DNA from: Vandiemenella viatica
Lineage: Eukaryota > Arthropoda > Insecta > Orthoptera > Morabidae
Assembly (NCBI GenBank): GCA_031002005.1
Contig: CM061921.1
Coordinates: forward strand, 129,254,036-129,318,035
Direction of reading: 5' to 3'
Length of the DNA stretch: 64,000 bases
A program made the translations under genes and the position numbers. A model generated the notes under the pieces. It did no database searches and was not told where the DNA came from. It worked only from the letters and a program-made list of their open reading frames with translations. This document shows positions 11,960 to 21,524 of this stretch, piece by piece; position 1 is the first letter of the stretch; each line of letters begins with the position of its first letter.

Positions 11960-12960
11960 AAATTACTAACCAGGATAATATACCAAAGATATGAAAGAAT
12001 AGCAGAATAGATAGTAGTAGAAGAGATAGCAAGTGAAGATTATTTTGGGTTTAGGAAAGACCGTGGTACAGGAGAAGCAATTCTGGCTTCAAAATTAATA
12101 TTTAAAGGGCCAATTAGGAAAAACAAATATACTTTTATGGCTTTTGTTGATTTAGAAAAAGCTTTTGATATTGTAAGGTGGGACAAATTGTTCAAAACTT
12201 TAAATACATTAGGTCCAAATTATCAAGATAGAAGAATACTTTATAATATACATACGAATCAAATGGCTATGATAAAAGTAGATAATCATGACAGGCTTGT
12301 ATCAGTTAAAAAGGGTGTGAGACAAAGTTGTAGTCTACCCCCATTAATATTCAGCTTGTATGTAGAGGAAGCAATAATGGAAGTAATAGAGAAATTTGAA
12401 TGTGACATAAGTGTTCAAGGAGAATAAATCCATATGTTATGATTTGCTGATGAAATTTTTCTGTTAACAGAACACACTGATGATCTTGAGAAGTTACTGA
12501 ATTGTATGACTAAAATACTGAAGGAAGATTTGGACCAAGTATTAGCCAAAGCAAGACAAAAGTGATGAAATGTAGCTCAAATGATAGCAATTACAGCATT
12601 TTAAATATAAGAAAATGATCAGATGCAATAGGAGAAGTAAGTGAATTCTGTTACTTAGGTAAGGCTTAAGCAGCAACAATGTTAAAAGCAGTATAGCACT
12701 GACGAAAAGAGCCTTCTCGAAAAGGGAAAACTTTTAGTTTGAAATCTTGATTTAGGACTAAGAAAAAACTTTTAAAAACTCTACGTGTTGAAGTTTAAGA
12801 GGAAAGAAGTTTCTGCAGGATTGGTTATTTTATTATTGGCAGGAATAGTTGAAGGTAAGAATTGCAGAGGAAGTCAGATGTTGGAACGTATGAAGCAGAT
12901 AATTAAGGACGTGGGTTGTAAGGGGTATGTGGAGATGAATAGGTTAGTATAAGATAGGAA
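11960..12960 (+). pseudogene. Non-LTR retrotransposon reverse transcriptase, C-terminal half
   Basis: Decayed LINE open reading frame. In order it shows: a GFRKDRGTGEAILASK block (about 12046-12093); the RT motif AFVDLEKAFDIVRWDK (about 12139-12187) with the catalytic-site Asp; GVRQSCSLPPLIFSLY (about 12316-12363), where the family has GVRQGCSLSP; and FADEIFLL near 12445, where FADD would carry the catalytic Asp pair. A TAA and a TAG sit just before that motif. Downstream, [20 protein letters not shown] residues near 12860-12920 match the usual C-terminal tail. The 5' end and ORF1 are absent. I did not assign a clade. Confidence 0.85.
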
Positions 12961-13106
12961 CAGGATTAAATCAAACCAGTCATACATGACGCAAAACAAA
13001 AAGAAATACAGAAATCCATTACCAAACTGAGCATATTTGGGAAACATATAAGAAAACTGCTGAATGCTCCATATTAAAGTACTGAAATCAAAATTAGAAT
13101 AAAAAC

Positions 13107-13312
13107 CTTTTCCAAAAAACACAATAAATGGCGATGTTAATATCTGTGTGTCTTCTGCAAATGTGCCCGGCTCAGCTTCTCGGTGTAGTGCAGTTGAAAT
13201 ACGGCTTGCCTGAACAGCTACAAGATTGCCACCAACTCCATTTATAACCGGCTGGAAGACAGCTATTCCCTCAAAACGAGAAACCATGACATCCAATATT
13301 AGGCCGCCAGCA
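13107..13312 (-). CDS. SLC41: SLC41-family magnesium transporter, exon (third in window)
   Basis: Coding exon of an SLC41/MgtE-type Mg2+ transporter, an integral membrane protein of the plasma membrane. The minus-strand acceptor TTTCAG precedes TGCTGGCGG at 13312. The frame reads [15 protein letters not shown], then [19 protein letters not shown], the strongly conserved family signature with the NGVGGN pore-region motif. The first base completes an AGT serine codon begun by the 44778-44925 exon, so the phase matches. The donor is less sure: GGAAAAG/GTTTTT at 13107 is weak but leaves the frame open and precedes stops. The following exon is not in the window. A long frame extending outside these limits is intron read-through. 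Confidence 0.9.
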
Positions 13313-13427
13313 CTGAAACATACAATAAACAAGAAGTGAGAAAAACAGTTTTGCTGAAAAACTTGACAGAATGACAAGATTTTCCTATTGATTATGTTTT
13401 GACTACATTTTAATACTATTAATATAA

Positions 13428-13489
13428 TACGAGGGGTGTTTGAAAAGTCTGTGAAAAAGAATATTAGGTGCTCCATGCTTTTTAGTGTA
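13428..13489 (+). mobile_element. Mariner left terminus, orphan
   Basis: After TA at 13428-13429 the sequence CGAGGGGTGTTTGAAAAGTC closely matches the terminal repeat of the half mariner at 33523-34071. No matching right end or transposase follows. The hairpin element at 13504 is inserted about 75 bp inside this terminus, and mariner homology is not visible beyond it. This is an end relic of a mariner related to the 34-kb copy. Confidence 0.65.
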
Positions 13490-13503
13490 AAGTATAGAAC
13501 TTG

Positions 13504-13909
13504 AATAAAATTTTCTCGGGTAGCTAGCCGAGTTAGTCCATCGTTTGACCACGACGTTTCGGCGGTCACAAATCTCTGCCGCCATTGTCAAGTGACTGCT
13601 GCCGGTAGGTTATTGAGGTGCTTATATATCACGCGAAGTCCGCGCTACGTCATCCTTTTTCCGGTCGGCCAATGGCTAGTGACGGGAAACGTTGGCCACT
13701 AGCCATTGGCCGACCGGAAAAAGGATGATGTAGCGCGGACTTCGCGTGATATATAAGCACCTCAATAACCTACTGGCAGCAGTCACTTGACAATGGCGGC
13801 AGAGATTTGTGACCGCCGAAACGTCGTGGTCAAACGATGGACTAACTCGGCTAGCTACCCGAGAAAATTTTATTCATTTACAACGCCGAGAAAATCTCCA
13901 GTCTTACTT
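13504..13909. mobile_element. Hairpin element with 178-bp arms and 14-bp target duplication
   Basis: The left arm (13504-13681) and right arm (13697-13874) are reverse complements over 178 bp with only about two mismatches, separated by 15 bp. A 35-bp tail follows. The insertion is bounded by exact 14-bp direct repeats, AAGTATAGAACTTG, at 13490-13503 and 13910-13923. Each arm carries CCGCCGAAACGTCGTGG, like the GAAACGTCG motif in the 3' regions of Penelope-like elements. Penelope-like elements can carry terminal repeats in inverted order, so this may be an inverted pair of such termini with no coding part. It is GC-rich beside its surroundings and looks young. Short ATG frames in the two arms are mirror copies, not genes. 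Confidence 0.85.
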
Positions 13910-14439
13910 AAGTATAGAACTTGTATATCTTTAAAAAGTGATCTATTGTTTATAAGAAATCTTTCAACCCCTATTTTGAATGTCGTTGTTGGGTCAGGCT
14001 TGAGTTTGACTGTATTATGACTTCTTGATGTAATCTGTACTCTGTATTACAATCACTTTGTCTGCTTTGGTACTGACAATGTATTGGTTTTTTTAGCTCT
14101 CTCTATAACCAGTGTGGCATTTTATTTAAGTAGTTTCTTTTTGTGCATGTTTATGGGTTGAGGAAACATGATTTAATTCTTCTACAACTAACTCTCTTGC
14201 AAAGGTTGTGTTGAACTGGTTTTTGCTGCTCTTTTTCCTCTTGTGTAAGAATTGTTTCAGCATTAATTATGAATATCTCCACGAACTTCTCGGTGTTTGT
14301 GCATTTTAGGATGTGTATCAGAACTTTATCCAAAAGATGATTCCCTTTGCCTGTTAACTATGAATCAGTGGGAAAAGGTTTCACAATTGTTCATTTGTAG
14401 GAGAGATTGATGTACCAAAGAAGTAAGAGAATTGGGTTA

Positions 14440-14830
14440 CGGAACTTTGGTGAGACCACTGCTTGAATATGGTGGTGTAGTATGGAACCCACATTTTGGA
14501 TATTATATACAAGGGGGCGCAAAGAAGGGCTGCTAGATTTGTCTCTGGAAATCACCACAGAACACTATCAGGTGCTGGAATGGGATTCATTTGGAAAACA
14601 GGAGGAGGGTGAAAAGAGTTACAGGAGTTTAAAAGGTGTATATTGGTAACGAGGCGTGGGAATTTATTGGTGTATGAATTAGGAGTAGTGCATGGAAGGG
14701 AAAAGATGTCCATGACCACAAGCTGGCATTCTATTTCAGGCACAAGATTTTCTTTCACAGGTAAAGGGGTAAGGGATTGGAATAACTGTAATGGGGATAT
14801 TAACTAAAAAGAGTAAATAAATATTTTTTA
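14440..14830 (+). pseudogene. LINE reverse transcriptase C-terminal tail
   Basis: A frame reading LVRPLLEYGGVVWNPH (about 14448-14496) is the thumb/C-terminal motif of CR1/Jockey-type LINEs. ENRRRVKRVTGV at about 14594-14632 and a downstream DHDHKL-like block follow the usual order, in shifted frames. No catalytic RT domain precedes it here, although the unrelated-looking 11960-12960 piece lies in the same orientation. Confidence 0.75.
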
Positions 14831-14859
14831 AAAGTACGGTAATAGAAGTCGGCTGCAGA

Positions 14860-15291
14860 AAGGCAGCGAAGCCGAGCAACAGAATGTAGAATGCTGATTG
14901 CGCGCGTCAGCAAGAAGCATCCAGTCACGCGTAAGACAAAGGGTATTGAACGGAGTTAAACGTGACCAAATGGAAAGTCATCTAAAGGCACATGGCATCC
15001 TTCTAGAACATTCGGGGGGTGACCGACAAGTCACGCACTGACTTTCTAGTACATTCGGCAGTGACAGAAATCACGTGTACTGGCGTGTGAGTTGTGCTAT
15101 AAAAGCAAGGCAGTAGAGTGTCTTGACCTCTCAGTTTGGAAGCACATCTACGCTGTCACTATGTCGGGTTAAGCATTGACGCCGAGACGTCGGGAAAGCC
15201 AGCCAGTACCTCCTCGATGGGTCATCTCCTACTCTGCCAATATTAAACTGTAAGTTACTTTTCCAGTCTGTTGGAATGTAAGTGCCCTGGA
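14860..15291 (+). promoter_or_regulatory. Possible LTR-type or transposon promoter segment
   Basis: A GC-richer block with a clean TATA-like CTATAAAAGC at 15098-15107, after CACGTG at 15073-15078, and a run that resembles a transcription start and leader. It abuts the first copy of the 275-bp direct repeat. It might be the U3/R part of an old LTR, but no second copy of this segment is present, so an LTR is not shown. Function is inference. Confidence 0.3.
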
Positions 15292-15570
15292 AACTTGCTA
15301 GCGGGAATATTCTAGCAGTGCAACCTCTCTATGACACAGGCGTAATAAATAGGAAATGGTAATTGAAGACTTTGCCTTATTTTGTAACCTGGCTGGTCCA
15401 TGCAGTCTCCTGAAGATACAGCTAACTGTCGCAGATTGATGGAGGACTGACCAGATGGGAGCTGAAGCAGAGCTAGTAAGCCAAGTAAGTGCCATATTAC
15501 AGAGGATCACCCACAATTCAACCATCCTGGCTTTCAATCGACCAAACCGCATATACGGTCAGTTACAAGT
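15292..15570 (+). repeat. Direct repeat copy 1 (about 275 bp)
   Basis: From CTTGCTAGCGGGAATATTCT to the ACCAAACCGCATAT region this segment aligns in direct orientation with 19632-19908. The copies differ by scattered substitutions. Both keep a partly open frame on each strand (GAEAELVSQVS on the plus strand). The copies are about 4.3 kb apart. Confidence 0.8.
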
Positions 15571-15770
15571 AGTGTCACAAGAAAACATCCAGAGGCAATT
15601 AGCATACAGTACTGTCGGAAGAAAACATTCAGAGGTAATTAGCATACAGTTGTGTTGGAACAAAACAGCCAGAGGCAAATAGCAGCAGATACAAGTGGGG
15701 CCAGATGAAAACCGGCAGAAGTACATGTGGTGCTAGAAGAAAACAGCCAACAACAAGTAGTATCACATAC
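15571..15770 (+). repeat. Imperfect tandem repeat, about 40-bp units
   Basis: Four or five degenerate units share a core of the form GGAAGAAAACATTCAGAGG followed by AATTAGCATACAGT. Units 1 and 2 are the clearest; later units drift. The array directly follows direct-repeat copy 1, a position where untranslated leader repeats occur in some retroelements. Confidence 0.6.
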
Positions 15771-18700
15771 GACTGCAGCCAAATAAGACTACTGCTGGAA
15801 GATCGGAGAGCAAAGACGGGACACAGAAAAAAAGAAGCAAAAACGAACAAAGGCAAAAGGAGGGTACCCAGGCTGGCAGAAGAACATTAAATCGTCGAGC
15901 ATTTCAACATCGGGTCCGGTCTTCAAGCGACGGGTTCGCAGCCAACATTCACCGGGATCGGCTAGCAGGCGGTATCAGCAGAGTGGCGTGGCAATTTTTG
16001 ATGCTACGCAGGCAGCAGGCCAATTCTACAAGCGGCTCATCGCAGTCGGCGGTGGAGCCGGATCAGCGCATCGTCTCGGTGAGTAGAGTTTGGTTCAGTA
16101 ATTAAAAGTACTCCCTCTAGGTTCAGTTGTAATATAATTAAAATACTAATGTTACAAAAGTTTGAAATAACTTTTGCTAATCATTGGCATGTTAATCTGT
16201 AAGCATGTGCGTAATTAGTAATAGGCCCAAATGTGAATGAATTATACCATAATGTGTTGGGTTTAGGGGTATTGAAAAGTGTTTAACTTGTTGAAGTCGC
16301 GCGGAAAACGGTGTAAAATATGATTGGCAATGAGTAGTGTCTGATCAATTACAATAACTGACAAGCGGAAATATAAAATGTTTAAGTTTCGGAAATGTAA
16401 ATCAGTAACCTTGACGCAAGTCCTGAGAGTTGAGCGGAAGCAGTTGAAGTAAGACGTTGTAAGAAACAAACTTTCAGATCTAATACAGTAATGTAATTAT
16501 GTAATAGGAATAATTTGCAGTTAAAATCATGTAGCGTGTGAGAGGAAACATGAAAGGTTTCTACGTTTCTCTGTAAAGAATAGTGGCTAGTTAAACATAG
16601 CAGATGTTAGAAATGTGGCTTTTAAAATCTGAAAGGGCAGACTGTGCGTGGAATTTCTGATGGTTTGAGCATCCAAACTGAGGGTATTCAACGGTTTCTT
16701 ATTGCAAAACATGCGAGTGTATCCTTTGAAATCATTTAAAGGGCCTCACACAGATTCATGTGATTATTTGGGAAGTGCACACCCACAACAATTGCTGCAA
16801 GATGGCTCCGAACTGCCTAATAAATACACTAGTATGAGGAATCGGAATAGTGTGTTCGGCTATACGACCCATTTAAGGTCAAGCCTGGTCAAAGAGGAAT
16901 AGTGTGCTATGCTGTAAGAATCAGAATTTTATGTGACAGTCTGGTAGCCCAATAAATTTAAAAATGATAATTAACACAGTAGCAACGATACAGAGGTATA
17001 TACTTCATCGTTTAGCGATAATGGTGGCGAAGAATTTTGTATCAGTGAAATTAAAGGTTTGTTGAGTGGAGCATTCATGTATAAAGAAACTAATGATGTG
17101 GTAAAGAAGGGGACTAATGAAGAATTTTTGTTGTTTAATATAGTGAGAGATGAGTATATGTGATATTGAACTGGTGCTAGTTTCATGAAAAATAAGTGAG
17201 ATATGGGTCCCGTAAAGCTGCAGTAGGGAAATAAAGTGAAATGAATGTTATTGACAACGTGCTATGCAAGAGTGGTTGAGCATCTTAGGAACTCATTAAC
17301 CATAGTTTCGAATGGAGGCTAATAGTCATGGAAGCAATACAGTATGCCTAAGGCTACTAGTATGTGTTTTTTTTTTTTTTTTTGGAACACTTACGTGAAA
17401 CTCGGGAGACAAGTGCCCAGAATAGTGAGGATATACACTTTTCAAAATGGGTAGCTACATCATAATCCCCTAGCTACTTCCATGCTCAACCAAATTTTAT
17501 TAAAATGAGTTAGATGCATAGTCCTCCATGCCGAAAAACGTTGTGTAAAATGCGTAAAGGGTGGAAATGGGAGATCAGGACTAATCATTCAAATGATTTA
17601 GTACCATATGATCTAATTCCATGACCCAAAGCACCAGATAAGCAATTAAATGTGAAAGTGTGAGCACGCCACACAGGTGAAGTAGAAAGATGACCCAGAT
17701 AGCGAATAGAGAGCAGAATATGAGCCACGGTAAAGAATATACATATGATAGTAAGCATAGTCACCGAATAGTGAATTCGTAAGAACTAACGAAATGAAGT
17801 CGGAAGTAAAATTGTAACTTACAACATGCTATCAGTTACACGACCTCTCAAGGATAAAAGGTTTGGTAATTCTGGAAGAAATAACTGTACACATTTTGCA
17901 CCTTCTTAGAAATGTTAAACATATATCTCTTATACCTTTCGTATTGAACGAGTATACGCTTTTCTGTCTTCACCACTACATTAGTTTTAAATTGAATTTT
18001 GGCGATCAAATAACGCACAGCAGCAACGGTCAGGGAAAAATCAGGTAAAGCAGAATAAAAAAAAAAAAAAGAGACATCAGTATAGCTTGAGAAATAGGAA
18101 CTGAGCGGCTAAAAATAAACAAGTGTGAAATTCACTAGGACAAGTCTTGGTGGCTGTCACTCGAAATCAATGGTGGTGAACTAGATTAGACACAAGTAAA
18201 AATTATGTTAGAATATATAAAAACTCTAGTACAAATATAGAATTGAAAATTAACAATGGAAATGGTTTCAATAATAATTGAACTGAGCTCTACTCTAAGT
18301 CTTAAAACTGTAAAAAGAAAAAAAAAAGAAGAAATATATTTTGTATAACGCCAATTCCAAGCGAACATTCTCTTGCAGAAGTTATGTTCGACAGACTAGA
18401 TGGCAGATGTCAAAGTCCAGCTGACGTTATCATAACACAACGAAGGACAAAGCAAGCACAGAGAAGCAACGTCATCATCAAATGTTGAGTGGATCAGCGC
18501 AGTGGGTCAACTTGCAGACGGAAACACTAAAACATTAGTTGTAGTGCATTATAAGATAAAGTCAGTGTGCCAGTGATTACACATAACATTTTAGTAGAAA
18601 CTCTAGTGAATTAAAGATCAAGTGCATAGTGTAGAACAGTATAACGAAGTATTTTTTTGTGTATCATACAGGAATGCATTAAGGTAATTTTATATTGATA

Positions 18701-18779
18701 AGTGTTAAGCACAGTACAGAATAGAGAGGTAGGACAATGCTAGAAGATAACATCCCTTACAAATGGATTAAGATTTGTG
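15771..18779. other. No clear gene; possible decayed retroelement interior
   Basis: Between the tandem repeat and the env-like remnant I could not recognise gag, protease, reverse transcriptase or integrase motifs. Position suggests decayed retroelement interior, but the sequence alone does not show it. A poly(T) run lies at 17367-17382. Confidence 0.35.
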
Positions 18780-19570
18780 AAGCAAGATGATGTGATAAAC
18801 TCTCGACTATCGTGGTAAAAATCAGTTTCCTCGAATTAAGAAATCACAGTTTGGAGATAACCAATATATTCAAGTTATTAGATGCTTCTTTTAAAAATTT
18901 ACCATCTTTTGACAAAGAAATAACACATGGACTAGTTGTTAACCTGATGAAGAATTAAACTCACATTTGATAGATCTGGAACAAATCACTCAAAATTTAG
19001 AGATCAGTGCCTCTAGACAGGTACTACACAAAAAATCTTCAAAACACATTAACAAATACTACTTATCTGATTTCGAAAGTGGCTAACACATTCATAACGA
19101 AGGTATCAGAGTTTCAAACCACCTTAAATCAGAATTAGAGAGAGCTAGAAAAAATATTTGTGAAACAACTTGATAGCACTCAACTATTACAGCATTTAGT
19201 ATTGACAATCACAAACACAATAGTAGATTTGACTAGGCTGAGAATTGCATTAGTTCAAACCAGAAATGGTAAACTGAGTGATGTACTCCTTAGTAATCAT
19301 CCTTAGGACCATAATTGATCTACCAATCGGAACTACTGATTCAGTTCTAAATAGATACTCGATACATTCATTTCCAGTGTTCTGGGAACATACAGGTCAT
19401 TATGTACAATGGCAGATGAAAGAGGTATTATTGTTCACACAAACTCAAAAGCATACGCTATACTAAACAACAAGGATTTAGACAAGTGTCAAAATTTGGG
19501 CATAACTATGTGCCAACGACTCATTTTGAATGATAGAAGCCTTTAAACTGTGAAACTTCTATGGTTTTTT
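18780..19570 (+). pseudogene. Env-like remnant of an insect gypsy/errantivirus-type element
   Basis: Plus-strand coding debris in more than one frame, with stops and frameshifts. A helical, Gln/Leu/Thr-rich stretch near 19140-19260 and a following segment at about 19320-19510, with spaced Cys residues in its last part, resemble the ectodomain order of envelope fusion proteins in insect errantivirus-type LTR elements. It lies just 5' of direct-repeat copy 2, where env would sit. Residue matching is from memory and weak. The region is non-functional. It could also be an unrelated decayed gene. Confidence 0.35.
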
Positions 19571-19631
19571 TTTTTTTTTTCCAAACAATTTCATAAGTTT
19601 ATGCCAATGAGAAATCAAAAAATTGGATCAC

Positions 19632-19908
19632 TTGCTAGCAGGATTCTTCTAGCAGTGTAACTTTTCTATGGCACAGGCGTACTAAATAGGAAATGGTAAT
19701 CGAAGACTTTGCCTTATTTCCTAATCTGGTTGGTCCATGCAGTCTCCTGAAGTTACAGCTAACTGTCGCAGACAGATGGAGGAATGACCGGACGGGAGCT
19801 GAAGCAGAGCTAGTAAGCCAAGTAAGCACCATAGTACAAAGGGTCGTCCACAATTCAACCATCCTGGCTTTCATTCCACCAAACCCCATAAAACGGACGG
19901 TTACATAA
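19632..19908 (+). repeat. Direct repeat copy 2 (about 275 bp)
   Basis: Partner of 15292-15570, beginning CTTGCTAGCAGGATTCTTCT. It follows the env-like remnant. If the pair are LTRs, the element would be about 4.6 kb and heavily deleted. If not, they are two copies of one dispersed repeat. Neither end shows a clear TG...CA boundary. Confidence 0.75.
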
Positions 19909-21524
19909 GCTACCAAGAGAATAATCAATAATTCACCAAAAACGCTGAATTTAAAAATGAAATTTGGAGAGGGCAAAAGCAGGCAGATACAGGGAAAATG
20001 GGTAAATAGGGAAATTGCCATAGCAGCATGCACTTCATCTCAATTAAATTTAATCAAATTAAGTTAGTCAAATTAACTTGGGTATTGAAAGTAGTAAAAT
20101 CCCACGAGTTTCATTCATGTGGCAGGTCAGGATGCAAATATCTGCTAACTTATCTGTCTTCACTGCACTGCTTCTTGCATTGGTACCACCACTCAAAAAC
20201 TGTCCTACAGGATGAATGGCCACAGGCAAAAAGTTTATATTTCGAACACAGACAATCCAGTGTTAATTAATGCCAGCTCACGATTCCAACAACTGTTAGC
20301 TGTCACAGTTTTTCCGAACATCACCACCTCTTCAGAACCCTGTAGTTGGGAACTTATCTATCAATATATCCTAGACACCAGACACATCCCTAGCCTAAAC
20401 CTACAGCTCTGTCACTCAGTATTTTGCAACTGTAAAGTCAGTTTTTTAAATATATTTTTCTATAAATAGGTATATATTTTTTATATCTTTCTAGTTTTAT
20501 TTATTTATCCCCATAACCAAGTGAAATTATAATTTTTTAAAACTAATTTCATTTTAACTCCAATAATCGTCACAAGGATTGTTTTGATCCATATTTATCA
20601 TTTGTCAACCTTCTCCCCCACCATGGGTCTATCACCACCCTTCCCCTGTTTTATGTGGTGGGTCAGATGCAGCCACAAACTTGTCTCATTTCCTACACGA
20701 CTACTGTTGCTAAACGAAGTATGTGAAGTTTATTTGCGTTTTTTTGTGTCTTCATCTGTGGTAAGTGATGGATTATACTGAAAATAAAATTAGATAGGAT
20801 AGGGAAAAATAACCCAAGAAATTTTTTGCTTATTCTTTTGACTGGTGTGTGTTTTTCAGTTGTTAAATATTTTCTGTGGTGTTGCTTTCTAGCACAGAAA
20901 GCTGTAATTCATTGCTAAGCCAAACTATCTCTGCTGCTTGCTTCACCTCCTGTGCTGATATGGTACTGTTCCTAACTTTAATGTTTACATAGTTCAGTTT
21001 GACTTGGTTATAATTACACATTTCATTAAATCTAATATTTTGAATAATCTGATGTAGCTTCAAATGTACCCAATCGTAACTATTACATTGGCCTGTTGGA
21101 AATGCCAGCTACCCACATTGAACATGTTGACTTTTGAGGTGGTTTTACTAAGCTGCTTTACTAATAATGGGTTTATCTTTTAGATTTTGTTTAACTAGTA
21201 CAGCTAAAATAAAATTTTTGTTTTTACATATGTATTTCAATTTATTTGTTGATCTTTGATGCCATATAAAACATTACGTAAATACTTTTTTATGTTGGAG
21301 TAATATGTTTATATAACTAATAATAATAATCTGTTATTGACTGAATGTTAGTCATAGCTTTTTTACTTTACTTACAGTTTTTATTTTCTTAATACATTTC
21401 AGCTGCGAAATGTTCCATATCAGTCTTGTGTTCACCTTCTTCTTGTGTTTCACAGCACACATGATAGTGTTTTGGTAAAGAAAAAATGTTTCCTATTTTG
21501 CTAAACACACTACTATTTTCTTAT
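19909..21524. other. No gene; contains one dispersed terminal-motif pair
   Basis: AT-rich. At about 20725-20775 is a plus-strand copy of the CATCTGTGGTAAGTGATGG motif found repeatedly elsewhere in the window. At about 20785-20820 there is part of the same motif in reverse (TAGATAGGATAGGGAAAAAT). No coding signal was recognised. Confidence 0.5.

Noticed and set aside
12874..13569. 231-residue minus-strand frame
   Set aside because: Only 13107-13312 matches SLC41; the rest is intron read through the acceptor and past the donor, plus part of the hairpin element.
13787..14020. ATG frame identical in its first 29 residues to one at 13403-13591 on the other strand
   Set aside because: Both are mirror images created by the hairpin arms, not two genes.
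15098..15107. TATA box as a host-gene promoter
   Set aside because: No host coding exon follows; the context is retroelement-like.
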